From positions 124,001-188,000 of the forward strand of contig JAKTNV010000238.1 in the NCBI GenBank assembly GCA_022747635.1: a stretch of 64,000 nt of DNA, given 5' to 3'. This stretch comes from Hetaerina americana (lineage: Eukaryota; Arthropoda; Insecta; Odonata; Calopterygidae). The first letter of the stretch is position 1. Each line of letters begins with the position of its first letter. Position numbers and translations under genes: made by a program. Shown here piece by piece: positions 31,314-43,118 of this stretch. The notes beneath the pieces were generated by a model that had not been told where the DNA came from, did not search any database, and saw only the letters and a program-made list of their open reading frames with translations.

Positions 31314-32500
31314 ATGAATTTCGGTGGCAAGGGCACGTATGGGCGCTTTGGCGAATCTCTGCCTTGGGAGCGTGATTTATCACCAAACAATACGAACGTA
31401 ATTGATTTCACTTCCGCTGTTTATATGATAGAAAGCGCCCCTGTTTCCCCTCCGACGATGCAACAAACATTTTCAGGACATCACATTCATTTAATTCCGA
31501 GTTTTAACGGTGATGGGGACGTAAGCATCGAGGATTTTTTGAACAATCTTAAGTTAGTGAGTCATCTTAGCGGGTTGAGTGAGAAGCAAGCCTTGAGCGT
31601 AGCACGGCTGCGTCTGAGCGGTACCGCTGCCGAATTCATTAAGTCAAATCCTCACGTTATTGAGTCTTATGAACTTTTTTCTAAACTAGTGAAAAAGCGC
31701 TTCATTCCCAAAATTTCACTGGTCTCTGTTGAAAGAATGTTCACAAGCTGTTTGCAACGCCCCTTGGAAAGCGTGAACGAGTATTCTTCCCGTCTCAGGG
31801 AATTGGGACGAAAACTAAGAGATGCTTTTCTAGACCCAGACTCACAAGCGACAGGAATTATGCTCGAGAACCGCCTCCTCTCACAGTTCTTGGTCGGACT
31901 TAGGGAAAAATTGGGCGATTCGTGCTAGTGCGCAACCCATGAACCATGCAAGAGGCTGAGGAATTTGCTAACCTAGAGGAATTCAATGCTCGTAATCACT
32001 CAGGCGTTAGGGAAGTAAACTTCTTGCAGAACCATGACTTTGATATGCCCGTGCGCAGTCCTAACGTGAAGACACCGACAACCTTTCCGTACAGTGACCC
32101 GACACGATATTTCACAACGAGTCATGTTCAACCCCATCTCGAGCCAATCTTAAACCCCACTGTGAGCCCTAGTCTTTCGGATCAAGTGCACGCAATCCAG
32201 GTTAATGTACACACGAAGCCTCCACAGTCTAGACTGCCGGTGGGTGGAGGGAACGTAACTAATGCGCCTCGGACTTGTAATTACTGTAAAAAGGTGGGAC
32301 ACATCGCGCGCTATTGCCGTACAAAACCCCGCGCATGTTATAACTGTGGGGAAGGGAGCCATGTCAGTAAAGATACCCTCTGATGATTTGCGGCGTGTGC
32401 AAGCAAGCGGGCCATCGCCCGATAGATTGTCCCACCCCCACCCAAAAGCGAGATCAGGGAAACGCGGCCACCCCGGCCGGCAGGTCGGGGACGAATTAGT
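31314..32500 (+). pseudogene. gag: Gypsy B Gag (capsid and zinc knuckles), frameshifted
   Basis: Capsid ORF from ATG 31314 to 31928 (204 codons), with the retrotransposon-Gag helix block HLIPSFNGDGDVSIEDFL, ARLRLSGTAAEFI and a Leu-rich C-terminal part. The sequence continues in another frame at 31946-32383 with a Pro-rich linker and knuckles CNYCKKVGHIARYC and CYNCGEGSHVSKD (final Cys lost to a frame change near 32374). A third knuckle (CGVCKQAGHRPIDC, about 32389) is in the third frame. The junction with protease is near 32490. The breaks are positions where this copy is inactive. Its organisation equals that of elements A and C. Confidence 0.88.
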
Positions 32501-33104
32501 GCTCGTCGTAGCACCAGAAGTCGGCTTCACGGTCTCGGTTACAGTACTAGGTAGAGTGTATTCCTTATTAGTGGATACCGGTGCCGCTGTGAGTATTATG
32601 CAGAGTACAAGTTTCCCTTTTGGAAACCTAAAAATTGACGACTATTCCTCCCCTGTGAGAAGTGCCTCCGACCATGCGCTCGCCACATTAGGGCAATGCA
32701 ACATACCTTTCATTATCGATGGAGAAGTTTACCCTCACGATACATTGATTGCAAATCTAGGGAGAGTACCGTATGACGGTATCCTCGGACTAGACTTCAT
32801 GGTAAAATACGGAAGTAGCATTTCGAGCGGAGAAGGTAAAATGAAAATAACAGAAGGGCACGAAACCATGCTAAAATCAGGTTACTCAAAACAGAAAATT
32901 TCCGCTGTATTTTTAGAGGACATAATTTCATGTGATGATATCCAAGCAGTGCCTAAAACACCGAGTAATGAATCTTTCAAAGAGGATAACGCCAGCAGAA
33001 GCTCAAAGGATAAAGTGAATGATGGACTCGTGGCTGTTGATGATTCGCTTAATATTAATTGGGAAGAGTTGAGTGATGATATATTAGTGCCGTCAGGAAT
33101 CTAA
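32262..33104 (+). CDS. Gypsy B aspartic protease and start of linker
   Basis: 280 open codons, of which roughly the first 60 overlap Gag in a different frame and are probably not translated as such. Retropepsin domain: catalytic LLVDTGAAVSIM at about residues 104-115 (intact DTGA, unlike element A), SPVRSASDHA at about 133, and GILGLDFM at about 177. It would cleave the Gag-Pol polyprotein during particle maturation. The C-terminal 90 residues start the acidic linker also seen in element A (EGHETMLKS). Confidence 0.85.
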   Translation: MRLGLVITVKRWDTSRAIAVQNPAHVITVGKGAMSVKIPSDDLRRVQASGPSPDRLSHPHPKARSGKRGHPGRQVGDELVLVVAPEVGFTVSVTVLGRVYSLLVDTGAAVSIMQSTSFPFGNLKIDDYSSPVRSASDHALATLGQCNIPFIIDGEVYPHDTLIANLGRVPYDGILGLDFMVKYGSSISSGEGKMKITEGHETMLKSGYSKQKISAVFLEDIISCDDIQAVPKTPSNESFKEDNASRSSKDKVNDGLVAVDDSLNINWEELSDDILVPSGI

Positions 33105-33119
33105 GTCACAAGCACCGGT

Positions 33120-33680
33120 TTGCTTGGGGACATTTTTGGGGATACTGAAGATGTCTTGGTTGAGGCCACTCACTCTAGCGGGACAGAAGGACGAGTAACC
33201 TATACGCGAGAAATTTTTAATGGAGCAAATCTAACTGTTGGGCAGAAAGGCGAATGTAAAACGTCAGTTGTTGAAAGCGATCCATCCGTAGTCCATGCAG
33301 AGAGTAATTGCGGGACAGAAGGACGAGTAACCTGCACGCAAGAGAAAGCGTCGCATGAAGCTACATTTGTTGATACAATTAAAATTCCTCCACGCTCGGT
33401 TATGTTGACGAGTACAAAGATTCAGGACTATTATGGCGAGGATATCATTATTCAGGGAAGGGAGGGAGATGTATTAATACTTCCAGTTCTAGCAACCGTC
33501 TCCCCCGATGGTGTAATACCTTTGTTGTTGTGTAACACACGGCCCGAACCAAAGATGTTAAGAAAAGGGTCCTTATACAGTTTCAACATTTTTTCAGAAA
33601 GTCATGAATTACTAGCTGTAAATTCGATTGAAACAGAAACCCCAGAAATGTGGCCCGAGCACCACTCCACCGCTGAGTAA
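33120..33680 (+). CDS. Gypsy B linker between protease and RT
   Basis: 186 open codons containing two imperfect repeats around GTEGRVTYT and GTEGRVTCT (about residues 20 and 62), then a conserved block with DVLILPVLATVSPDGVIPLLLCN. Element A has the same block at about 7370-7430. Its role is unknown; by position it would be part of Pol between protease and RT. It ends with TAA at 33678-33680, after which RT N-terminal sequence follows in an open stretch. Confidence 0.65.
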   Translation: MLGDIFGDTEDVLVEATHSSGTEGRVTYTREIFNGANLTVGQKGECKTSVVESDPSVVHAESNCGTEGRVTCTQEKASHEATFVDTIKIPPRSVMLTSTKIQDYYGEDIIIQGREGDVLILPVLATVSPDGVIPLLLCNTRPEPKMLRKGSLYSFNIFSESHELLAVNSIETETPEMWPEHHSTAE

Positions 33681-33689
33681 CTGTCACTA

Positions 33690-36577
33690 TTCTCGTTTTC
33701 TGATACTCCAAATGAAGCGGCTGACTCTTTAAAGCAACTTTTACTAGAGTATGCATATATTTTTATCCACGGGGATATTAAATTGGGATGCACCAACCTG
33801 GTACAGCACACCATAGATGTGGGAGATTCCAAACCCATTAAAAAGTCTCCATATCGCGTCCCTCATTCTCAAAGATAAACTCTTAAGGAGGCCATCAGGG
33901 ATATGCTTGATCAGGGAGTCATATCTCCATCTACCAGTCCATGGTCTGCTCCTCTGATTCTAGTAAGGAAAAAGCATTTTCCAGGCGAACCTGTCAAGTA
34001 TAGGCCTTGCATTGACTATCGCGCTCTGAACGCCGTCACTAGAAAGGAAGTATTTCCACTGCCAAATATGGACGAAATATTCGATCAGTTAGGAGGGACA
34101 AAATATTTCAGTTGCCTAGATTTATCGCAAGGTTACTGGCAAGTTGAAGCAGACGAAAAAAACAGGGCACAAACCGCTTTTAGCACTCCAGACGGACACA
34201 ACGAGTGCAACAGGATGGCATTCGGCCTTTCGAACGCGCCTTCCACATTCATGCGTCTTATGACAACCGCACTAGATGGAATGATCAATCGAGGAGTTTT
34301 GTTCTATCTCGACGACATATTACGGCATGTGGAGAGCATGGAAAAACACATACTAGGCTTGAGAGATATTTTTTCAAGACTGAGGAAAGCGAATTTGAAA
34401 CTGAAACCACAAAAATGTGAATTCTTCCAAACACGAGTGAAATTCCTCGGTCACGTCGTTTCCGCTAATGGGTTGGAACCCGATGAAGAAAAAATACATG
34501 CAATAAGCAGTTTTCCAGCACCACGTAACGTTAAGCAACTGCAATCGTTCCTTGGGTTAGTGGGATATTACAGGAAATTTATTTTGCATTTTGCTCAATT
34601 TTGGAGTCCTCTTACCTCGCTAACAAGGAAGGATACGGACTTTATTTGGGAAAGAGAGCAACAAGAATCTTTTGAAAAATTAAGGGCTTGTCTCACGAGT
34701 CAACCCGTATTGCGATTCCCTGACTTTTCGAAAGAATTCATTTTGACCACTGACGCTTCTTCCGTGGCGATTGGAGGAGTGCTGTCGCAGAATTTTGAAG
34801 ATGGCGAGCATATGATAGCATGCGCCAGCAAGCAGTTGACACAGCAGCAAAAAGCATACTCCGCCACTGAACTTGAGTGTTTGGCGGTCGTACATATGAT
34901 TAGAAAGTTCAGAGTATATCTTTTAGGCCGTCCGTTCACTTTAATCACTGATCATAGCCCGCTCCGATGGCTACTTGCCCTTTCCGAGCCGAAACCCAGA
35001 CTGGCTAGGTGGATAATGGAGCTCACCGAATACTCGTTTACAATAAAGTACAAAGCAGGAAAAGATATTCCGCACGTAGACGCTCTCTCCCGCGCAGTGA
35101 ACCCAATAGTAAATGCCCTCCATCAAGACACGGAATACGAGCCAGTTTGGGATAAAACCAAGATTGCGCAAGAACAGTCAATTTGTCCGGAACTTCGACC
35201 ACTGCGTACGCTAGCGGAAGAACGAAACCCCAACTATCTCTTAGACGAGCATGGAGTACTCTATAAAATCCACGTTAAGACCCCCGATCCACTATACACC
35301 ATCTGTGCACCCGTAAGCATGAGAGATTACATATTACAAAGATGCCATGACAGCCCCCTTGCAGGATATCTAGGAATAGACAAAACATTAAATATTGTGC
35401 AAAGACATTTTAATTGGCCCGGGCTTTACGCCGACACTCGAAATTACCTTAGTAATTGCGTGAGCTGCAAGAAACGAAAGGGAAGAAAGGAAAGAATACC
35501 TATTCAACCTGTCACCGAAGCGTCATATCCGTTCGAGAAAATTGCTTTGGATATAATTGGTCCATTAAAAGTATCCAATAGAGGCAATCGCTACATACTA
35601 TCATGTCAAGATTATCTTACGAGGTATCTTGAGGCCATACCTATCATCGATCAATCCGCAGAAACTGTAGCTCGAGCCTTCGTAGAGCAGATCATTTGCC
35701 GTCATGGGGTGCCAGCCACCCTTCTCACTGACAGAGGTGCCAATTTCACATCACAGCTTATGAGGCGAATTTGTGATCTATTGAAAGTAAAGACAATTTT
35801 TACCTCCCCTTACAATCCCGCTTCCAATGGTAGGCTGGAGAGGGCGCACCAATCTTATGCCGCCGTTATTTCTCACTATGTCAACCAAGACCACTCGGAT
35901 TGGAACGATCAACTAAATTTTGCATTATTTGTGTACAGAAATAGCAAACTCCTGCTTACCTTTTATATGGGAGGGAATTGGATATGCCTTGGGATGATGT
36001 CTTACGACCCCTCCTACCGTGTTACACGGAGGTACCCCCGTACGATCACGTTTTGCAACGCCGGCTCCAAATCGCGCGCGCGCAAGCGGCAAAGAATAAC
36101 AAGCGTAACATACAAAATGAGCATTATAAATACAATAGGAACTTACGGTTGCCGCCTATTCTTAACGGGCAACTCGTGTTGCTGCGCAACTTGGTACTTA
36201 CGCCCGGGCAGTCAAAAAAGTTTACTTCGAAGTGGGTTGGCCCCTACAAGGTAGTCAAAGTTAGAAGTAAGGTGACCTTTGACAATGAGAATATCCGGGA
36301 CGGGAGGATTCTGACAGCGCACCACAGGAATTTGCTTCCACAACCACCAGAGCCCGAACCGCCACCTAATTACGCACAAGCAGGACGCGTGATTGACGAG
36401 TTCGAGACTGAGCAAGGCGCCCAGACCAACCATAATCAAGTCCACATTCCGCAGCCAGATAAAATAAACAATGGTTCACCGACCGACCCTCCTCAAGGGC
36501 AAAATCTCCAAAATCATTCTCCATCGTCAGAGATATTTTATCACTTGCGGCCCCTGCCCGGGAGGATACGCTCTTAA
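33690..36577 (+). pseudogene. pol: Gypsy B Pol: reverse transcriptase, RNase H, integrase
   Basis: The main open part is 33903-36254. The RT N-terminus (33690-33900) has a stop in a HSQR-TLKEAI block near 33875. From the Met at 33903: RT motifs LDLSQGYWQV (about 72-81) and YLDD (135-138); RNase H TTDASSVAIGG (about 283); integrase zinc region where the second His of HHCC reads Tyr (GYLG) but CVSC is present (about 519-522); catalytic triad Asp550, Asp610 and Glu646 (35 residues between the last two). A frameshift near 35950 moves the integrase C-terminal domain to the frame of 35978-36577. Ty3/Gypsy order RT-RH-IN is clear. This is the only copy here that keeps RT. Confidence 0.9.
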
Positions 36578-36615
36578 TTCACCCTACTTCCCTCCCTTGT
36601 ATCTGCCTATTAGGT

Positions 36616-37722
36616 ATGGCCCGAGTAATAGCAGTAAGACAATTGCTACGGAGAAAGAAGGTAGCAAGGAAGAACAAAGAATTGTTTGGCGAGACACCTC
36701 CAATCTACGACCACCTTCCGGTGGCCGATGGCCACTCCTGGTGGGATGAAATCCCACCTTTTTCGCCTCCAGCCCAGGCGGATGGACCACCGCCCACACC
36801 GGGTCGCTTCCCTTCTCCCGTGCGACAACACCTGGGTGGCGGTGATGAGTATTGGAGTGCCTTCCGGTATCTACAGCATGGGGAAGGGCAACGCAGCCAG
36901 CCAATGTATTCCGCAGGAGATGGAGAGGGTCTAGCTCCAGCGTCACCAACCCAGGGAAGAAACTACTCCTGGTGGGATGAAACCCCACCGTTTTCGCCTC
37001 CAGCCCAGGCGGATGGACCACCGCCCACACCGGGTCGCTTCCCTTCTCCCGTGCGACAACACCTGGGTGGCGGTGATGAGTATTGGAGTGCCTTCCGGTA
37101 TCGACAGCATGGGGAAGGGCAACGCAGCCAGCCAATGTATTCCGCAGGAGATGGAGAGGGTCTAGCTCCAGCGTCACCAGCCAAGGGAAGAAACTACTCC
37201 TGGTAGGATGAAACCCCACCGTTTTCGCCTCCAGCCCAGGCGGATGGACCACCGCCCACACCGGGTCGCTTCCCTTCTCCCGTGCGACAACACCTGGGTG
37301 GCGGTGATGAGTATTGGAGTGCCTTCCGGTATCTACAGCATGGGGAAGGGCAACGCAGCCAGCCAATGTATTCCGCAGGAGATGGAGAGGGTCTAGCTCC
37401 AGCGTCACCAACCCAGGGAAGAAACTACTCCTGGTGGGATGAAACCCCACCGTTTTCGCCTCCAGCCCAGGCGGATGGACCGCCACCCACGCCGGGTCGC
37501 AGTCTCTCAACACCGGAGATCCCGCCCAACGAAGAGAGAGGAGGGGATTCCTCTCCTGCCTCCTCACCCTTCGACGGACAAAGCAGTCCACCAACCGCTG
37601 TCGTGGAAGCCGGTGAATACTTCACAAACTCCAACTTGCCCCCCCCTCCCCATTGTGTTCAAAACTGCAGTTTCAAATTTAACATTGGAAGATTCAGCGC
37701 CTCGTCCCCCAGCCGGAATTGA
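36616..37722 (+). CDS. Accessory ORF with 77-residue tandem repeats, between pol and env
   Basis: I do not recognise this protein. It starts at ATG 36616 with a basic segment (VRQLLRRKKVARKNK) and then consists of a Pro/Gly-rich unit of 77 residues repeated about 3.3 times in frame (WWDE-PPFSPPAQADG, HLGGGDEYWSAFRY, YSAGDGEGLAPASP). One stop occurs at 37204-37206, where repeat comparison shows TGG became TAG. After the repeats a Pro/Ser-rich tail runs to 37722. Position after the integrase and before the envelope gene suggests an element-encoded accessory protein. The antisense strand is also open across 36584-37594, which can follow from the 231-base period being divisible by three. Confidence 0.55.
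36743..37500. repeat. 231-bp tandem repeat, about 3.3 copies
   Basis: Units begin near 36743, 36974, 37205 and 37436 (marker TCCTGGTGGGATGAAA) and are almost identical, so the expansion is recent. The period is exactly 77 codons. Differences include CTACAG versus CGACAG near 37105 and TGG versus TAG at 37204. Confidence 0.95.
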
Positions 37723-37903
37723 AAAAAGGAGGGAATACCCCCCGTCGCGGAAAGAGCATAAGCGTAGGCGACGTATTCTCAATAAAAGACGGAAAATACA
37801 ATAATCCAACAAAATAAAGGAGATCGCGAGATCGCCATGTGAGCTCTGCGACCGCATTAACTATATATTCTAATCTAACCTTTAATTTCCTCCTTATAGA
37901 AAC

Positions 37904-39606
37904 CATGGAACTCCTTACCGTACAGACTGTGTGTCTAGTGACAATAGGACTGTAGAGTGGAGGAAACACCTCTGGTCTGCTTTTCGTCCCGAAAGGACCA
38001 TTGTACTTCATAGTGAGTGAATGGATAGTGAACATAGACCTTCACATACCTCAGCTAACAGCTGCAGTGGACATAGTTAAACGACAGAACACCCAATTCC
38101 ATGAGATTAATTTAAAATTAACAGCACAACCAAACGCGAGCATGTTTTTTCACTTTGCTAATATCTCTTTTCTAATATGATTTGCTATATCTAACAAAGT
38201 GTACGGTTCAACTTAAACAATTTGGAAAGGCAATTAGAAATGTTAATTGGAGCCACCGAAGCAACTCGTAAGGGCAGAGGATTGTTTGACGTGGTCGGTT
38301 ACGGACTGCATTACTTTACAGGCACGGCGACCGACCATCAGATACAAACATTAGATAAGAAAATAGAAGGGTTATCCATTCGCACCGAACATGCCCTAAA
38401 TGCGCGATATACATTTCTGTCCAACGCATCCAATACACTTAAAAGACATGATTTCTTCGACAGGGAAAGCCCTAGAACTCATGCAAAAAAAAATATAGAA
38501 AAGAGTATCAAAGCATATACTGAGACTATAGCTTCAACAAAATACGCTTTTAAAGTCTTCAGCTACAGCCATACCGCTTTTATTGCCCTCATTCGCCACA
38601 TCGCTGAACTGCAACATGAGATAGACCTTGTCAAGGCTAAAGTGCGACTCGCCGAGGCTGGGAAGTCCATACCTTCCCTACTCCCTCCCAGCCAGTTCCA
38701 GGGTATCCTGAAAAGTATTTCCGGAGCGCTGCTGCCCGATTGGTCGCTCCCCCGCGATCTGGACCACAAAATCGCGATCATGTACGACATTGCTAGCGTG
38801 AGAGTGATCCGGCGGATGGGCGACATCAAATTACTCATAATACTGCCGTTGACGCAAAAGGGAATGAGTTTCAAGGTGTTGCGAGCGCTACCTTTCCCGA
38901 CCACCGATGGTGGGAATAAATCTGTCCTCATACAGCCTGACTCGCCTTATCTGGCCGTCTCAACGGAACAGAGCAACTTTGTACTCTTACCCTACGACTA
39001 CTCACAGCAATGTAGAACTGAAAGCATGATCGTGTTTCCTCAGGCTTACCCAATACTAACTCATAACTCCCGCTCCTGTAACATTGCCATTTTTCTCCGG
39101 AAAACAAAACTCATAAAGCAGAACTGCCAGATAGGATTAGCTCAGTCTCCATTTGCAATGTTTATCAACGGCGAAACGCCTGGAAAGTGGCGCTTTAGCC
39201 TCAGTAGCGTCACCGAATTAACTATCGACTGCCCTCAACAATACTCCAAGTTATCCATCAGTAAGCAAGGCACCCTAACTCTTGCATCTGGGTGTTCGGC
39301 CAGCGATGGAGTAAATTACATACCCGCCTTAACTGAATTCCAAAGTGTAAGTACTTCCTTGCAAACAAATATTTCCACTGCCAATGATAAATGAAAGTGT
39401 TATTGATGACCGATACCTGAACCTGGCAAGTAACGACGCCAACCTTGAGCACCTCTTATAGTCGATCGCAAAATTAGATACTCATGACGTACCCACCGTA
39501 TCCCTGTCCGATATAGAAAGAAACGTTAATTCCCTGTCCCCCCTGGGTTTGGACATAAAGCGCGCTCATTACGTAGGAATCTCGTCTTTTGTGGTGCTCT
39601 TGAGCT
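37904..39606 (+). pseudogene. env: Envelope-like glycoprotein of Gypsy B (baculovirus F-type, errantivirus-like), broken
   Basis: Membrane fusion protein gene typical of insect errantiviruses. A hydrophobic signal-like start at 37904 meets a stop within about 20 codons, and the N-terminal region to 38220 is frame-broken. The main open part is 38222-39394 (390 codons). It has an R-x-x-R cleavage-type motif at about residues 16-19 followed by a Gly-rich hydrophobic segment resembling the F-type fusion peptide, then helical and Cys-containing regions. The coding similarity continues after 39394 with another stop to a hydrophobic stretch near 39580-39606. There the sequence is replaced by element D before the membrane anchor is complete. 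It is inactive as it stands. Identification is by position and motif; no restored sequence is offered. Confidence 0.75.
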
Positions 39607-39608
39607 CT

Positions 39609-40502
39609 ACCGGATACGCTGCAAAATGCTTTTCCTGTGGGTGCGCGGGCCACATAGCTCGCGATTGTCGCTCTAAAACTCGAGCTTGTTTTAACTGCGG
39701 AGCAAGGAGACATATTTCCCGAGACTGTCCCCCGCTATGCATCGGAATATGTAAGGAAGTTGGCCACCTTCCAATTAATTGTCCAGAGCGCTCAAACCAA
39801 ATGGCCTCGGGAAACGGGATGACCCCGACCAGCGGGTTGGGGAAGACCTCATCCTATCCATCACTCCAGTGAAAGGAATGACGATTAGCGTGGATATTAT
39901 AGGAAAATTACGTCACTACCCCTATCCCTCCGAGTTAACCGATATCATTTAACTCGCCAAGATTATTTCACAAGATATCATGAAGCCTTTACGATTCCAG
40001 ATCAATCGGCCCAAACAGTAGCAGGATTTTTTGTCGAGCACATAATTTGCCGTCAGGGTGTGCTTAAATATTTACTGGCACACAGAAGTGGAAACTTCAC
40101 TTCGGAACTAATGAAAACCGTTTGCAGGGAACTGAAAATAAAATCTATCTTCACTTCTATCCATATAACCCCGCCTCAAATGGTCGTCTAGGGCATGCAC
40201 ACCATTCCTTTGCTTCCGTGACTCCCCATTATGCAGCCCAAGACCACTCTGATTGGGACGAACAACTGGGCTTTGCATTGCTCACTTATCGAGACAGCAA
40301 GCACCAAGCAAGCACCAAGTGGTTAAGCACGGAAGTTAGTTTCCCGGTGGAGAGGACCCTCCAGAACAGTTAAAGTTAGAAGCTCGGTTACAGCAGACAT
40401 AGAGGACCTGAAAGACGGAAGAAGTCTCCTAGCTCATATGCGTAACCTTTTACCCTCACCGCTAGATAATCCCTTACCCCTGTTTTTAGGTGGCGGCATG
40501 GC
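39609..40502 (+). mobile_element. Gypsy element D: deleted relative of C fused to B env
   Basis: 39609-39870 is nearly identical to the zinc-knuckle part of element C (58660-58915; CFSCGCAGHIARDC, CFNCGARRHISRDC, CKEVGHLPINC). At about 39915 it jumps, at a CACT shared by both sides, to integrase sequence (C positions about 59765-60330), deleting roughly 800 bp. The integrase part carries the same frameshift and the same Glu-to-Gly change at the catalytic position (GRLGHAH) as C. The right edge (40502) joins J1 copy c within ORF1. The left edge lies inside the envelope gene of B. Confidence 0.88.
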
Positions 40503-43118
40503 ATGGAAGCCCTACAACCATGCACGAGCCCTCGAAGCAACCGTACCAAAATACAAATTCTCAGTCGTTTCCTCCTCTCCGTAACCCTTGGCGAAACCAT
40601 CAAACCGAAATCGTGGAGACCCCTCAATCATCTCTTAACTCTCCCCCAACCTCCGATCAACACCCTCCGCCACCCTCTGGACAACACTCTCCCTCAATCA
40701 ATGACCAATCATCAACCGCAAATATAAGAACTGCTCTATTGAGCATAATTACGAAACTTCTCTCTCCTACTGACCATAAAACCCTTATTAGCATCATCAC
40801 CAATGACCTTATACCAGCCCTTCTTCAACTTGTAAATGGTGCCTTATTCACAAATAAACAACCACTTCCTTAAATTTTTACAATGGAACATAAATGGCAT
40901 AAAAAACAAAAAACAAAAGCTTGAAAAACCACTACAACACGAAGGCGAGCCCTTCATAAGCTCCTATTTACCAACAATATCGCAATTCACTCACCGCCTT
41001 TCCCTACCCACTTCCATCATCACCCCCACTCCTCCGATACCCTGGATGTAGTTCTATTATCCGCAGATATCGCATTCCAAATCCTTAACCTAGATAATTC
41101 AGCCTCGGACCACTGCCCCATATTTTACTGCATTCCTACCCTCCTTCATACAACCAGAACCAACTAGAAGAGTTAATTTGAAACTATTTAAAGAAAACTG
41201 CTTGGCCATTAACCTTGTCCCATCTCCTGCTAGCACTCCAGACAGCATAGAGAAAGCGGCTCAAGATTTTACAAGCACCTTAACCAAAATCATTCATCGC
41301 TCTTGCTAACCTCCTTCTCCAGCCTCCATCGCTGGTGCCACACTACCTCTGGATATATTTCACTTGATTTCACTTAGAAACAAGGCCAGAGCCCTCTGGC
41401 AATTCACTCATCTCCGCCAAGATAAAATCGGCTTCTGTGCACTTCGAAACCTTGTAACATCCAAAACTAGAACACATTGGGAAAAACTTTGGCATGAGAA
41501 AATAAGTTCACTCTCACATAAGGACAATTCGGTATGGACCCTAGCCCACTGTCTGCGAAGGAAAAAGGTACCCACCCCGCCAATACCACATAATGGGAGA
41601 GCACTATACAATGACTGCTACAAAGCAAATACCTCTGCCGACTCCTTCGAATGCATTTTTAAAAACAATAATACATCCTTGTTGGATTCAGAAGCGTTGA
41701 TCAGCATCTCTGGCCTGTCACTTTGCCCATTCCAATTATTCCAGGAAATTACTCCTCAAGAACTTTACTCCATTATGTCCCACTCCAAAACCAAGTCATC
41801 ACCAGGACCCGATCAAATCTCCTACCTTCATCTGAAAAACTTTCCTAAATCTTTAATCAAACACCCACACTCTATCCTCAACGCCTGTCTTTCCCAATCG
41901 TACTTCCCAAATGCATTGAAAACAGCTAAGATAATACTCCTTCCAAAACCTGATAAAAATCCTTTATATCCTGAGCTATAGACCCAGTGGCCTGCTCCCC
42001 TGCATGGGCAAACTTCTAGAAAAATGCATCTTAAACAGACTACAAGAAGAAATCATGGCCCTAGACTTGATCAGACCTGAGCAAACTGGCTTCCGCCGTC
42101 GCCATTCCATGACTCAGCAAATAACAAGATTGGTTGAACAGATCACTTTCGGCTTCAACATCCACAAGCACACCCAAGTAGTCTTCTTTTATCTCCAAAG
42201 AGCTTTTGACAAGTTCTGGCAAACTGGTTTAATACATAAACTGCTTAAAACCGACATATCAGTATACCTAAATAAGACCATCCCCTCCTTTCTTTCAAAC
42301 CGCACATTCTTTGTAGCCCTTAACAATGCCAAATCAACTACCCGGTCCATATCCGCAGGCTTTCCTCAAGGATCAATTTTGTCACTCTTCCTATTCAACC
42401 TCTACAATAACAACCTCCCCTCCGACCCAAAACCTACCTCTATGCGGATGACTCAGCTATAGCATCAACTTCCTTTTACCCAAATCATGCCGCAAAAAAT
42501 GTCCAAGAACACCTTAAGAGAATAGCAGAGTGGATGACCGATTGGAAACTAACCATTAACACCACAAAATGTGTAAACGTAAACTACGCCAGAAAATGGA
42601 AGAATCCTCACATCACTGCTATCCACTATGGCAGGGAAATAATCCCCCAGGCATCATTACTAAATTTCTTGGTGTACAAATGGACAGTAAACTCACTTGT
42701 CAAGCACACACTCAACAAGGCCAATTCAGCCGCTTTCTTATTCTATCCCCTCATAAAACACACCAGTCCCCTCCGTCTTCTCACCAAGGTACTGTTATTT
42801 AAATCTATGATACGACCTATCTGAAGGCTACCCAGCCTGGGGTTCAATAGCCGAACCAAATTGAATAAATTGACACGCTTCCAAAATAATACTCTACGAA
42901 CCCTTGCCAACGACGCCTGGTTTGTAAGAAACTCAGATATTCACATGGATCTAAAAATACCGGACCTTCCAACATAGTATCTAAGCGACCTAGCCACGTC
43001 ATTTCAACAAGCAATAGGAAATACTGGTAACCCATTATTAGAACCTTTATGGGATTACCCTGATAATCCCCATTTCAGATACAATTGTGCTAAAGCAAGC
43101 ATAAATGGGCAGTCATAA
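40503..43118 (+). mobile_element. Jockey-clade LINE J1 copy c
   Basis: The longest RT in the J1 family. ORF1 C-terminal part at 40503-40873 (LSIITKLLSPTDHKTLISII). ORF2 starts near 40875 (LQWNINGIKN). Relative to copy b, about 360 bp of the endonuclease are deleted near 40920; SASDHCPI is kept at about 41100. The RT is open mostly in 41364-41981 and 42004-42462: KSSPGPDQISYLHL, GFRRRHSMTQQI, FFYLQRAFDKFWQ, SAGFPQGSILS, then YADDSA in another frame near 42432. The thumb continues with breaks. The ORF2 stop is TAA at 43116-43118 (EPLWDYPDNPHFRY tail). Several frameshifts make it inactive. Confidence 0.88.

Noticed and set aside
36584..37594. 336-codon minus-strand gene across the tandem repeat
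   Set aside because: A 231-bp period keeps any open frame open, and the sense strand carries the more plausible start, context and composition. It may be a shadow, so I did not list it as a gene.
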